Shown: piece by piece, positions 1 through 8,602 of the stretch
How positions within the stretch are numbered: the stretch's first letter is position 1
Layout: the number at the start of each line of letters is the position of its first letter
NCBI GenBank assembly: GCA_963835525.1
Contig: CAWIFM010000008.1
Span: 1,426,001-1,490,000, forward strand
DNA: 64,000 nucleotides
Source of the DNA: DASSUW01 sp963835525
Lineage (GTDB): Bacteria > Actinomycetota > Thermoleophilia > Solirubrobacterales > Solirubrobacteraceae
Direction of reading: 5' to 3'
Program-made: the position numbers and the translations under genes
The notes under the pieces: generated by a model
Seen by the model: the letters and a program-made list of their open reading frames with translations, nothing else
Databases searched by the model: none
What the model was told of the DNA's origin: nothing

Positions 1-1239
1 GCCGCGCGCGAGGTCTACAAGTACTACTACCGCCTGCGCTACCCGCTCGACACGAGCCAGGCGGGCCGCGGGCGCCGGCTGAGCCCGCTCCACGTGCGAT
101 CGGAGGAGCTCGGCGCGGTCTTCGGCACCAAGAACGGCTGGGAGCGCCCCGACTACTTCGAGCCCGGCCTGCGGTCGCGGCGCGCTGGGGAGGACCAGCG
201 CGCGTTCGGCTGGAGGGCGCCGCCCTATCTCGACCGGGTCGCCGAGGAGCATCGGGCGGTCCGCGGGCGCGTGGGGATCTTCGACCTCACGTCGTTCGGC
301 AAGCTCGAGGTCTCGGGTCCGGGTGCCCTGGCGCTGCTCGAGCGCGTGTGCGACGCCCGCATCGACCGCGCGGTCGGGCGGGTCGTCTACACGCAGTTCC
401 TCAACGGCGACGGGGGCATCGTCGCCGACCTCACCGTCACGCGGCTGGACGAGGACCGCTTCCGTCTCGTCACCGGCTCGGCGGCCGTCGACTCCGACCG
501 CGGCTGGCTCGAGCTCCACGCCGACGGGAACGTCGAGATCCGCGACGTATCCGACGAGCTCGCCGTGATCGGGATCTGGGGCCCGCGCGCTCGCGACGTG
601 CTCACGGCGGCCGGTGGCGACGACGTGTCCGGCGAGGCGCTGCCGTTCAGCCATGCGCGAGAGATCGCGGTCGGCCCCGCCTCGGCGCTCGCCCAGCGGA
701 TCACGTTCGTCGGCGAGCTCGGGTTCGAGCTGTACGCCGCTCCGGAGTGGGCGGTGCAGGTCTGGGACCGGCTCATGGCGGCCGGTCGCGAACACGGGAT
801 CCGGGCCGGCGGCTACCGCGTGCTCGAGTCGCTGCGCATCGAGAAGGGCTACCGGTACCTCGGCACCGACCTCACGGGGTCGGACACGCCGTACGAGGGC
901 GGCGTGGGCTTCTGCGTCGCAGGCGACAAGGACTTCATCGGCGCGGCGGCGCTGGCCGGCGCGGAGCCACGTCACCGGCTGCGCACGGTCGTACTGCGCG
1001 GCGACGAGTACCGCTGCGTGTACGGAGGCGAGGCCGTGCGCATCGACGGCGCCGTCGTGGGCCGCGTGCGCACGAGCGCCTTCGCCTTCACCGTGAATCG
1101 CATGGTGACGCTCGCGACGGTGCCGCCCGAGCTCACTGTGGGCACCCGCGTCACGGTGGACGTGCTGGGCGAGCCGGTCGACGCCACCGTGGAGCCGGAC
1201 GTCCTCTACGACCCGCACAACGAGCGCATCCGCCACTGA
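1..1239 (+). CDS. Sarcosine/dimethylglycine dehydrogenase-type oxidase, C-terminal part (5' truncated)
   Basis: The reading frame is open from base 1, so the start lies outside the window. The visible 412 residues cover the end of the FAD-oxidase middle region (a GWERPDYF stretch typical of this family) followed by a GcvT-like aminomethyltransferase domain and its C-terminal barrel, ending at TGA 1237-1239. Family members demethylate dimethylglycine or sarcosine with FAD and pass the one-carbon unit to tetrahydrofolate bound in the GcvT-like part. The glycine-rich FAD-binding half is missing, so the substrate cannot be assigned. A related methylglycine oxidase is possible. No plus-strand partner follows. 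Confidence 0.85.
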   Translation, partial: AAREVYKYYYRLRYPLDTSQAGRGRRLSPLHVRSEELGAVFGTKNGWERPDYFEPGLRSRRAGEDQRAFGWRAPPYLDRVAEEHRAVRGRVGIFDLTSFGKLEVSGPGALALLERVCDARIDRAVGRVVYTQFLNGDGGIVADLTVTRLDEDRFRLVTGSAAVDSDRGWLELHADGNVEIRDVSDELAVIGIWGPRARDVLTAAGGDDVSGEALPFSHAREIAVGPASALAQRITFVGELGFELYAAPEWAVQVWDRLMAAGREHGIRAGGYRVLESLRIEKGYRYLGTDLTGSDTPYEGGVGFCVAGDKDFIGAAALAGAEPRHRLRTVVLRGDEYRCVYGGEAVRIDGAVVGRVRTSAFAFTVNRMVTLATVPPELTVGTRVTVDVLGEPVDATVEPDVLYDPHNERIRH

Positions 1240-1241
1240 TG

Positions 1242-1268
1242 AACGACAAGCCCCGCCATACGGGTCAT
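1242..1268. repeat. Short remnant of the dispersed tRNA-Leu-associated repeat
   Basis: Just after the dehydrogenase stop there is a run (gaacgacaagccccgccat, then cgggtcatgc) matching the outer edge of the larger repeat copies at 2692, 32119 and 48925: the gaacgacaaagcccc block and a degraded terminator hairpin. No tRNA part remains. It is short enough that chance or simple terminator sequence cannot be excluded. Confidence 0.35.
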
Positions 1269-1681
1269 GCCGTCATCGGCACACGCTCGCGCAAGGTGAT
1301 GACGATCGCGAGCACCGGCAGCGCCAGCACGGTCACCAGGACCGCGATCAGCGCGATCGCGTCCTCGGCGCCGAACCCGTCCAGGTGCAGCGAGTGGTAG
1401 ACGGCGTGCAGGACCGCCGCGACCGACCACGCCGAGGCGAGCGGGAGGACCAGCTCGCGTGACGGCCGCCACGCCGCCCATGCGAACAGGATCGTGAACG
1501 CGAGGTAGAAGTCGCCGACGTCACGGATCAGATGCTCGTTGTAGGGCGGCAGCATCTGCACCCACCCGCGGCCGAACGGGAAGTCGCCGTAGAAGCCCGA
1601 CGCCGAGAAGGTCGCGTACAGGCCCGGGACCGCGGCGGAGACCGCCAGGCAGGCGAGCGTGACCCGGAGCAGGCTCGTCAT
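1265..1681 (-). CDS. Small four-helix membrane protein
   Basis: A protein of 138 aa from the ATG at 1681, which overlaps the upstream gene's stop as ATGA, so translation is probably coupled. It is hydrophobic with about four membrane segments (near residues 5-25, 50-70, 75-95 and 105-128) and a short charged tail. Layout and size resemble small DUF4345-type integral membrane proteins, but I do not recognise a specific family. An alternative start 15 bases upstream adds five residues. Function unknown; the partner is a putative NAD(P)-binding oxidoreductase. Confidence 0.7.
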   Translation of the reverse strand: MTSLLRVTLACLAVSAAVPGLYATFSASGFYGDFPFGRGWVQMLPPYNEHLIRDVGDFYLAFTILFAWAAWRPSRELVLPLASAWSVAAVLHAVYHSLHLDGFGAEDAIALIAVLVTVLALPVLAIVITLRERVPMTA

Positions 1682-2391
1682 CTCGCCTCCAGCCATTGGT
1701 CGAAGGTCACGGTGCCGCGCCGGGCGTCCGGGTTCGTGAGCGCGCCAGAGCGCATCGCCGGGGTCACGGGAAGGCGCACGAGCAGCGCGTGGGAGCCGGT
1801 CCGCCGGCGCCAGCTACGGGCCAGCTCGCACCCGCTCAGCACCTCCGGGCCGGCGAACTGCGTGATCCCCTCCAACGGTTCGGCCTCGGCCGTCTCGGCC
1901 AGGACGCGCCCGACCTCGCGCGGATCGACCGGCTGCACCGGGAACTTGAGACAGGGCACGATGCCGAACCTCGCGCTGCGCGCGAAGGTCTGCGCCAGGT
2001 ACGGGTGGAACTGCGTCGCGCGCACGATCGTCCACGGGACGCCCGAGCGACGGATCAGGTCCTCCTGCGCGACCTTGGCCTTGTAGTAGCGGATGCCGAC
2101 GCGGTCGACGCCGATGATCGAGATGCCGACGTGGTGCCGTACCCCGGCCTCCTCGGCAGCGCGCAGGAGCCGCGCCGTGCCGTCCACCAGCACCCTGCGG
2201 TCACCGTTGGCGGCGTTCACGACCACGTCCACGCCGTCGAGCGCGGCGGCCAGGCCGGAGCCGTCGCGCAGGTCGACGGCGTACTCCGGCGCGTCGCGCG
2301 ACAGGATGCGGACCGCGTGTCCGCGGTGCTCGAGCTCGCGCGCCGCCTCGGCGCCGACGGTTCCGGTTCCACCGGCGATTGCGATTCTCAT
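1678..2391 (-). CDS. NAD(P)-binding atypical SDR / NmrA-like oxidoreductase
   Basis: A 237-aa protein starting with a Rossmann dinucleotide-binding motif GGTGTVG at residues 7-13, then the LSRD and VVNAAN segments expected for NmrA/NAD(P)H-binding atypical short-chain dehydrogenases. The classical SDR Tyr-Lys pair is replaced by a YYKAK segment near residue 104. Such proteins act as quinone or NAD(P)H-dependent reductases or as redox sensors; the substrate is unknown. It is the first gene of a two-gene unit with the membrane protein downstream (4-base overlap). Confidence 0.8.
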   Translation of the reverse strand: MRIAIAGGTGTVGAEAARELEHRGHAVRILSRDAPEYAVDLRDGSGLAAALDGVDVVVNAANGDRRVLVDGTARLLRAAEEAGVRHHVGISIIGVDRVGIRYYKAKVAQEDLIRRSGVPWTIVRATQFHPYLAQTFARSARFGIVPCLKFPVQPVDPREVGRVLAETAEAEPLEGITQFAGPEVLSGCELARSWRRRTGSHALLVRLPVTPAMRSGALTNPDARRGTVTFDQWLEAR

Positions 2392-2781
2392 GTCGACCGA
2401 GCCCGGACAGGGCCGCGCGCCGTGACATCAGGTCGAAGCGCATGCGAGGCCGGTTCGAGCGCGACCGGCGTCAGCGTCTTGTGGACGGACTTCACGGGGC
2501 TCCTTTCGACTGGGTGGAGAGCACGCGACACACGGTGCCGCCTCCGCCCGCTCATCGCCCCCGGGCGAACCCGGGGCCAGGGACCCGGGGGCTTGGTGCC
2601 GCGGATCCCTCGATCAGGCGGGGGCGCCAGCTCCCGATCGGAGTGAGCTCGGGCACCGGCACTGTGGGAATGCAGGGCGAGCAACTGCCCCATGAACGAC
2701 AAAGCCCCGCCATGCGAGGCCTTCGCGTCATGCGCCGAAAAGGACTCCGGTCCGGCCGGGCGACGAGATCACCGGCGTCTG
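2392..2781. other. Intergenic stretch without a convincing gene
   Basis: Nothing in the six frames reads like a protein; the open frames here are GC-rich shadows with arginine/proline bias. The stretch carries only the degraded repeat copy at 2692-2752. Confidence 0.6.
2692..2752 (-). repeat. Partial copy (F) of the tRNA-Leu-associated repeat
   Basis: It carries the outer block gaacgacaaagccccg, a weakened terminator hairpin, the cgcgtcatgcgccga block that forms the tRNA acceptor 3' strand in other copies, and the first bases of the T arm (aaggactc). It then breaks off before the anticodon arm. On the minus strand this is the extreme 3' end of the tRNA-Leu-like half plus its terminator. It lies 30 bases downstream of the patatin stop. 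Confidence 0.65.
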
Positions 2782-4353
2782 CTACACCGCGCCGCTGCCG
2801 AGCAGCGCCTCGAAGTCGGCCAGCGGAGGCACGTCGTAGAGCGGATAGCCGAGGATCACGTGCAGGTTGACCATCGCGAGCACGTAGGCGTGCCGCAGTA
2901 GCCGCGCCGTGACCGCATCGCTGAGGGCGAAGAGCGTCGTCGGTACCCCCGCGTTCGCCTTCGCGATCGCCTTCCACGCCTCCTCGTCCTGGCCGAGCTT
3001 TTCGAGGGCGTCCTCCGCGCGCGCCTTCTCCTCGTCGTCGCCGTTTTGGGCGAACCAGTGCGGCACGAGAAACGGGCTCTGCTCGATGTGCACGAGCGCG
3101 CCCCTCAGCCCGGAGCCCGTGGCCGGCGCCTGCTGGAAGCGCGTCACCAGGTCCTGGCGGCGCAGGCTGTTGCCGTTGTCGTAGAGCACCGAGTTGTCGC
3201 GCATCAGCCCGAACAGCTCGCCGACGAGCGGCAGACGCACGGAGCCCGTCGACCGCCAGTCGAGGCCGGCGGACGCGCTGACGACCACCAGCTCGTCCGC
3301 ATCTCTCCAAGCGGGTGCGTGGGTGCCGAGCCGCGCCAACCTGGCGTCGAACCCGCGCACCCACTGGTCGGCCATGTTGTCGTAGACGCCGCCGTCGACG
3401 AGCGCGAGCCTCGCGGTGTCGTGCTCGTACGGACCCTGGAAGCCGCAGCGCTTCGTGGGGAGGAAGCGGACCGGGAACGCGCCGGGGAAGCCCGCCGACG
3501 CCTGCGTCGGGACGTGCAGCCGCAGCGAGCCCGGCGTGCCGACGCCGAAGTCGTACCCGTAGACGAACCCACCGCCGAAGTAGACGTTGTGGCCGGCGTG
3601 CAGGTCGGTGGCGCAGATGACGTGGTCGAGCGACCGCTGGTCCAGGACATCGAGACGGGTCGACGGTCCGCCCGGGAACAGCGTGTGCGCGAATGCCCGC
3701 CCGGCCACGCGGCCCCGCAGACTCAGCAGGGCCGCGACCAGCAGCAGGCCGATCGCCACGAGCACGATCACGGTGACGACGCTGTCGGCCCAGTGAGTGA
3801 CGCCGACGAGGTCGAAGGCATCCCGCAGCGCGTCGCTGTGGCGCAGTCGTGGGATGCCGACCGCCACGAGCTCCGCCAGCAGCAGGAGCAGGGCCAGGTA
3901 GGCCCACGTGCCCCACCAGCCGAACAGCGAGCCCCGGCCCGTCACGAAGAGGCCGATCAGGCCCAGCAGGATGGCGACCCCGACCACCAGCGCCACCGCC
4001 TGGAGCTCCAGGTCGACCGGCAGGAACCACACGCCCAGCAGGGCCGCCGCCGCCCAGACGCCGATCACGGCCAGCGCCATCAGGCGCGCGATGCGCGAGA
4101 CCGGCGTGATCCAGCGGCCCGTGCACCTCCGCGCGATCTGTCGCAGCGCGCTCTCGACGTCCGCTGAAGGCGCGCTCGTGAAGTCGAGGCGCGCGGCGAG
4201 ACCGGCGTTGGCAAGCGACCCGCCGGACACCGACGCGATCGAGGTGACCTGCCCTCGAAGCTCCGCCTTCCGCACGTAGAGCAGGACGCCGACCGCGAAG
4301 GCGGTCGCCCGGTGCCCGCCGCCAGAGAGCGCGATCCCGACCTCACGGTTCAC
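2782..4353 (-). CDS. Patatin-like phospholipase with an internal transmembrane block
   Basis: A 523-aa protein with a split patatin fold. The N-terminal part has the oxyanion-hole SGGGHRA (residues 10-16) and a nucleophile elbow SVSGGS with the likely catalytic Ser43. The first Gly of GxSxG is Ser here. After about residue 88 come four predicted membrane helices (about 90-110, 118-137, 150-166, 190-211). The catalytic half then resumes, with the dyad Asp in VDGGVYDN at residue 320. Patatins hydrolyse membrane acyl lipids. This layout implies an enzyme anchored in the membrane it could attack. GTG start at 4353. It lies downstream of and in the same direction as the caspase-MBL operon, separated by a broken opposite-strand gene. 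Phospholipase chemistry is inferred from motifs only. Confidence 0.85.
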   Translation of the reverse strand: MNREVGIALSGGGHRATAFAVGVLLYVRKAELRGQVTSIASVSGGSLANAGLAARLDFTSAPSADVESALRQIARRCTGRWITPVSRIARLMALAVIGVWAAAALLGVWFLPVDLELQAVALVVGVAILLGLIGLFVTGRGSLFGWWGTWAYLALLLLLAELVAVGIPRLRHSDALRDAFDLVGVTHWADSVVTVIVLVAIGLLLVAALLSLRGRVAGRAFAHTLFPGGPSTRLDVLDQRSLDHVICATDLHAGHNVYFGGGFVYGYDFGVGTPGSLRLHVPTQASAGFPGAFPVRFLPTKRCGFQGPYEHDTARLALVDGGVYDNMADQWVRGFDARLARLGTHAPAWRDADELVVVSASAGLDWRSTGSVRLPLVGELFGLMRDNSVLYDNGNSLRRQDLVTRFQQAPATGSGLRGALVHIEQSPFLVPHWFAQNGDDEEKARAEDALEKLGQDEEAWKAIAKANAGVPTTLFALSDAVTARLLRHAYVLAMVNLHVILGYPLYDVPPLADFEALLGSGAV

Positions 4354-4411
4354 CGGCCAACCGTCTCATGCCACCGGCCTTTCGGTCAAGACAGCTAATC
4401 GGTAAGGTCGC

Positions 4412-5039
4412 GTGAGCGCGATGAGCTTCCTCCGCTACTACGGCGAGGACGCACCCGACCGCGATCTGCCGGCCCGCGTCTACGCGCGCGTGGACACGCG
4501 TGAGCCGCCGGACGGCAAGCCGGACGACGAGCGGACGCTGCTGCTCGACAGCGTCGACGCGAACTGGTTCGACCCTTCCGGGGCGAGATGCGGTGGCTCG
4601 GCGATTTCCCGGACGCCGACTCGTACGTCTCGGTCGTCGAGATGCACCTCGAGCCCAGCCATCAGATCCGGGACGAGCGGACTCCGGAGGGCGAGTGGCT
4701 GATCCTCGAGCTCGGCGACGAGGGGTTCGAGGTCGGCCACTACATGAACCTGTTTGCCGCGGGTGTCATCCGCTACGCGCGCGGCTTCGGCCACCCGGAC
4801 GACGCCCTCAGAGCCGATGCGGCGGCCGTCTACGACGTCGGCCAGGGGAACGCGAACGCGCTGCTCGAGTCGAGCGGCATGCCGGTCCTCTACTACGACC
4901 TCGGGGGCGGCGCGCTCGGCAACCGCCACACGTTCCCGTCGCCTTCGGCCACGTGCACCTCTACTGGGATCCCGGGGACCCCGCCGCCCCGCCGAAGTGC
5001 GGAGGCGCCAACTGCGAGCTCATCCTGAACCAGCGCTGA
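4412..5039 (+). pseudogene. Broken MBL-type gene, two frameshifts and truncated before the metal motif
   Basis: A continuous protein can be read only by changing frame twice. It runs from the start at 4412/4421 to about 4583, then a second frame to about 4937, then a third frame to TGA 5037-5039. Both switches are explained by one missing base in a short homopolymer (a G run near 4582, a C run near 4936). The middle contains VYDVGQGNAN followed by YYDLGGG, typical of the first strands of ComEC/Rec2-like metallo-beta-lactamase folds. The reading ends at LILNQR, where the family normally continues into the HxDxDH metal site. It is therefore either a decayed gene or a frameshifted N-terminal fragment. 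It lies convergent to the intact MBL gene at 5047, eight bases away. Confidence 0.7.
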
Positions 5040-5046
5040 AACGCGG

Positions 5047-6126
5047 TCAGCCGCCGAGCTCGACCACGGCGCCCGGCGCCCCCGGCGGGAACTCGGGGTC
5101 CCAAGAGTGCGCGCCGCGCCCCACCGGCGTCGGGCCGGCCGGATCCCACATCTCGCTGAACTCGGTGCGGTAGTTGAACACCAGGCGCGGGTTCTGCTGC
5201 GTGACGACCGCGCGAGCAATGGCCTCCGGATGCGGATGCTTGGTCTGCGTGCCGTCGGACGAGATGAGCTGGACCGGAGACTCGATCCGCTCCATCAGCG
5301 CCCGGTGCAGGTTCGCCCGGCTGCCGTGATGCGGCAGCTTGAACGCGTCGACCTTCATGCGCGCCTGCCCGTCGCCGAGCAGGCGCGTGACGGTCTCCAG
5401 GATCACCCCGGGGAAGGCGTCGGCGCACAGCATCGCGCTGTGGCCCTCGAACTCGGCGAGCACGGCGATGCTGCTGCCGTTGGCCTCGGCGGTGTCCGCC
5501 TTGAACGGCCGTCCCGCGAGCTCGTCGACGTTGACCGGCCCGAGCGGCTCGAGGCCGGGCGGCAGCTCCACGGGCGGCGGCGGCACGGTCTCCGGGTCGA
5601 GGCCGTGCTGCTTGACCACCGGCTCCCAGACCGGCCGCAGCTCGGCGAGCTCCTTCGGGCGCGGCGACAGCAGCGTCAGCACGAGGCCGCCGGGAAGCTC
5701 CTTGCGCGGCAGCGCGCCGGCGTCGGGCACGACCACGGCGTCGCGGCCGAACGCGCCGTTCCAGGTGTGCCCCTTGTCGAGCAGGAGCGTCGTGAGCTTC
5801 TCGCCGTGGACGGGACCCATCGGCTCGAGCGCGCCGGGCAGGTGGCGGAAGCCGTTGAACCAGACGTCTGCGAACTCGATGCCGAGCTGGTCGTCGCCCA
5901 GCAGCGGCAGGACGCCGCCGATGTGGTCGGTGTCGATGTGGCTGACGACGAGCAGCTCGAAGCGCCGGTTGCCCGCCCCCAGCGCCTCGATCCGGGCGCG
6001 GACCGCGCCGTTCCACGACCCGGTCGTGCCGGCGTCGAAGAGCACGCGGTGCTGGTCGGCGTCGGTGCCGTACTCGATCAGCAGGGCGTCGCCCTGGCGG
6101 GCGGGGAGCATCTCGATCCGGAACAC
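5047..6126 (-). CDS. ComEC/Rec2-like metallo-beta-lactamase-fold hydrolase
   Basis: A 359-aa protein. The fold starts with the MLPARQGDALLIEYG strand pair, then FDAG (30-33) and the metal motif SHIDTDH with His63, Asp65, Asp67 and His68. A second metal-ligand segment LCADAFPG and the LPHHGSR motif typical of ComEC-type MBL domains follow. The HxDxDH variant, rather than HxHxDH, is usual in this branch. There are no membrane segments, so it is a free soluble domain and not a DNA-uptake channel. Such stand-alone domains may be nucleases or phosphodiesterases and occur as effectors in conflict operons. Third gene of the operon starting at 8421, with four bases between it and the preceding stop. 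Confidence 0.85.
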   Translation of the reverse strand: MFRIEMLPARQGDALLIEYGTDADQHRVLFDAGTTGSWNGAVRARIEALGAGNRRFELLVVSHIDTDHIGGVLPLLGDDQLGIEFADVWFNGFRHLPGALEPMGPVHGEKLTTLLLDKGHTWNGAFGRDAVVVPDAGALPRKELPGGLVLTLLSPRPKELAELRPVWEPVVKQHGLDPETVPPPPVELPPGLEPLGPVNVDELAGRPFKADTAEANGSSIAVLAEFEGHSAMLCADAFPGVILETVTRLLGDGQARMKVDAFKLPHHGSRANLHRALMERIESPVQLISSDGTQTKHPHPEAIARAVVTQQNPRLVFNYRTEFSEMWDPAGPTPVGRGAHSWDPEFPPGAPGAVVELGG

Positions 6127-6130
6127 GTCC

Positions 6131-7252
6131 TCAGCCTCCTTCGAAGCGCTGCCAGCCCGCGGCCGGGTCGAAGTCCTCGACGTGGTGCTGGCTCGTCGCC
6201 GGCGCCTGCGGGTCCGCGGCCGGGTACGCGACGACGAGCTGCGCGAAGTCGGCCAGGGTGGCGATCTCCAGCAGCCGGCTGGGATCCTCGCGCTCGCCGG
6301 CGCGCAGCCGGGTGGCGAGCAGCGACAGGCCGTCCGCGAACATCGGCACGCCCCGGCTCACCGCTTCCGGGAGCCAGGCGTCGTCGCGCTCGCCGGCGCG
6401 CGCGGCGAGCTCCGCCGCCAGGATCGCCCCGTCCGGCATTTCGGGGAACCAGTTGGCGAGGTTCTCCACCCAGTCGCGAACCTCGTCGAGGCGACCGATC
6501 CGCAGCAGCGCGTAGGCGCCCAGCGCGGCAGCGACCGGATCCTCCAGCTTGCCCTGCATGAGCGAGACGGCCTGCGAGGCCACCTCGGCCGCATGGCTCG
6601 GGTTGCCCGTGACCAGATAGGCGACGACGGCCTCGACTAGCGGGCTGCCCGTGGGCAGCGCCGTCACGCGGATTGCGTCCGTGGTGGCGACGACGCGCAG
6701 CCGGCACGTCGCCTCGGGATGGCCCGGCAGCATCGGCAGCGCGCACACGAAGGGGACCTGGCCGGGCACCGCGACCTGCGCCCAGAGCAGCGTTCTCCCG
6801 TAAGGAGTGCCATGGCACACCAGGTCGGCCACACCCGCGGCGTCGGACGCCGACTCGACCAGCTCCAGGGCGGGCACCTCCGCGTCCGCCGACACCACTC
6901 GTGCGAACCACTCGTGCGGCGCGCTCGAAGGCGTCGCCTCGAAGGTCCCGGCGTTGAACACCAGCGACCGCGGGAGATCGGCCTCGAGCGTGTAGTCCTC
7001 GCAGAACGACGCATCCTCGGGCCCGAGGCGCACCTCCGCGAAGCCGCCCGCCGTCACCTGGATCGCCTGCTCGTCCTCCTCGCCCGACGGCAGCAGGACG
7101 CTCGCGAGATACAGGCCCGCGTCGAGCTCGAGCCGAGCGCCCGCCTCCACCCGGTCGACCATCTTCAGCTCCGCGTCGCGGACCTTCACGAGCCGTCCGG
7201 CGTCGCTCGGCAGGCTGGGCACGGAGAACTCGACGGTGCCGCGATCGGTCAT
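6131..7252 (-). CDS. Unknown protein, beta-sandwich N-terminus and helical repeats, caspase partner
   Basis: A 373-aa protein from the ATG at 7252, overlapping the caspase stop as ATGA. Residues 1 to about 85 look like a beta-sandwich (FSVPSLP, ELDAGLYLASVLLP). The middle is beta-rich. From about residue 200 there are amphipathic helical pairs (VEAVVAYLVTGNP, AALGAYALLRIGRLDEV, AILAAELAARAGE) reminiscent of TPR-type repeats. No catalytic motif is visible. Position between a caspase and an MBL hydrolase suggests an adaptor, sensor or substrate of the protease. It might belong to the caspase- and TPR-associated proteins described in bacterial conflict operons, but I cannot confirm that. Confidence 0.75.
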   Translation of the reverse strand: MTDRGTVEFSVPSLPSDAGRLVKVRDAELKMVDRVEAGARLELDAGLYLASVLLPSGEEDEQAIQVTAGGFAEVRLGPEDASFCEDYTLEADLPRSLVFNAGTFEATPSSAPHEWFARVVSADAEVPALELVESASDAAGVADLVCHGTPYGRTLLWAQVAVPGQVPFVCALPMLPGHPEATCRLRVVATTDAIRVTALPTGSPLVEAVVAYLVTGNPSHAAEVASQAVSLMQGKLEDPVAAALGAYALLRIGRLDEVRDWVENLANWFPEMPDGAILAAELAARAGERDDAWLPEAVSRGVPMFADGLSLLATRLRAGEREDPSRLLEIATLADFAQLVVAYPAADPQAPATSQHHVEDFDPAAGWQRFEGG

Positions 7253-8421
7253 GTCACCGACACCACGATCGGCTTGGGCCGGGGCGGCTTCACGAAGCAG
7301 GACATCTGTGCGGCCTTGTATGGCTGCGTCTCGGGCTGGATGATGACGTTCAGCGTGTAGACGCCGGCGCGCACGGGCGTCACCAGCTGGGGGTGGAGCG
7401 GGGACGAGTCGACGACCACCTGCCCGAGCTGGTCCTGGAGCGAGCCGAAGCTGACCGGCCCCGCCTCGTCGGGCAGCACGCCGAACGAGACCTCCAGCGT
7501 CGGCGGCTCGTCGAGCTCGTGCAGGACCTCGGGGCCCATCCGGCCCCCCGCGGTCGCCGTCTGCTCGACGCCGTGCTCGGCCGCGAGCTCGGTCACCCGT
7601 GCCTTGAGCGGGCCGACCAGCGACGTGTCCGTGACGACCCAACGGCCTTCGTCGTCGGCCATCGTGGCGAAGCAGTCGAGGCACTCGATCAGAGCCTGCG
7701 AGAACAGGGTTCCCCGGCCCGGCGCTCCCAGGGCCAGTGTTCCCGGCGCCGCGCTCGTGTAGATCGCGGACGAGCTGGTCGGCGCCTCGGCGGGCTCGTC
7801 GAGGCCGACGCCGCCGCGTAGCGCCTGGTACGCGGTCACCTCGTCGGGGCGGACCTGGCAGGCGTCGATGAAGTAGAACTGGCGGCTCGGCGCGGTCGGT
7901 CCCGCGAGGCCGCGGGTGACGCTGGCGACGTCGAGCGAGTTGCGCAGCACCGCCAGGTTGGGCGCCGCGAAATCGCGCAGCAGGACGATCCCACCTTCGT
8001 CCTTGGTCCACACGATGCCGTGGCCGGCCGCGTAGAGGACGGAGACGTTCTCCGGCCGCGTACAGCAGCCGGCCTTCCACGCGTTGAGCGCCTGCTCGAC
8101 CTCTTGGGCGGTCGGTGGGGGGCCTCCGAGGGCGGCCAGCTCCGGGATCGCGGCCTTCTCGTCCTCCGACGGCGCGAGCAGCAGCCGGATCGTGCCAAGC
8201 GGAGCCGAAGCGTTCGCGTAGCGCTCGTCGAGCCACTTCGCGAAGGACCAGGCGCTCGCCGCCGCCGAGCGCAGCTGCAACAGGCCGAAGGTGACCGGCC
8301 CGGCCCCCACGCCGCCCGGCGGCAGGAAGTCGTAGGCGCTGACGCCGACGACCAAGGCGTGCATACACGGCTCGCCGCTCTGCAGCACGGCTTCCCTCTT
8401 GGCCCATGGGTCCACGGTCAC
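7249..8421 (-). CDS. Caspase-fold (peptidase C14) protease
   Basis: A 390-aa protein with a caspase/metacaspase p20-like domain. The first strand is HALVVGVSAYDFLP (21-34). The catalytic His lies in YAAGHG (His134) and the catalytic Cys in FIDACQ (Cys188), each at the end of a hydrophobic strand as in orthocaspases. A later region (SSAIYTSAAPG, GTLFSQALIECL) fits the p10-like part. The last 100 residues are a beta-rich domain similar in style to the start of the next protein. No signal peptide or membrane helix. Such enzymes cleave proteins after basic or acidic residues, often in cell-death or phage-defence operons. GTG start at 8421 with AAGAGG upstream. First gene of a three-gene coupled operon. 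Confidence 0.85.
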   Translation of the reverse strand: MTVDPWAKREAVLQSGEPCMHALVVGVSAYDFLPPGGVGAGPVTFGLLQLRSAAASAWSFAKWLDERYANASAPLGTIRLLLAPSEDEKAAIPELAALGGPPPTAQEVEQALNAWKAGCCTRPENVSVLYAAGHGIVWTKDEGGIVLLRDFAAPNLAVLRNSLDVASVTRGLAGPTAPSRQFYFIDACQVRPDEVTAYQALRGGVGLDEPAEAPTSSSAIYTSAAPGTLALGAPGRGTLFSQALIECLDCFATMADDEGRWVVTDTSLVGPLKARVTELAAEHGVEQTATAGGRMGPEVLHELDEPPTLEVSFGVLPDEAGPVSFGSLQDQLGQVVVDSSPLHPQLVTPVRAGVYTLNVIIQPETQPYKAAQMSCFVKPPRPKPIVVSVT

Positions 8422-8434
8422 AACCTCTTGTTCG

Positions 8435-8464
8435 ACCCTAGTCCGTATCCCCCGGTACGGTCAA
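8435..8464 (-). promoter_or_regulatory. Sigma-70-type promoter of the caspase operon
   Basis: On the minus strand TTGACC (8459-8464) is followed after 18 bases by TAGGGT (8435-8440), about 14 bases before the GTG start at 8421. The same TTGAC-18-TAGNNT layout appears before the genes at 24179 and 29333. Predicted from sequence only. Confidence 0.5.
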
Positions 8465-8602
8465 GATCCCTGAGCGCCAGCTCTCGGCCTCGAGGCTAAA
8501 CACGACGAGGCCCCGATGAGATCGTTGGGGTATGAGCCCCGACGCCGTGCGCTACTACGCCGACCTCGACTACGCGGGGACTCCGCGGTATGGCTCCAAG
8601 AA

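Noticed and set aside
6131..8407. One 758-aa protein fused across the caspase gene
   Set aside because: The first half of that frame is a shadow of the caspase gene; the real start is the ATG at 7252 with an ATGA overlap.
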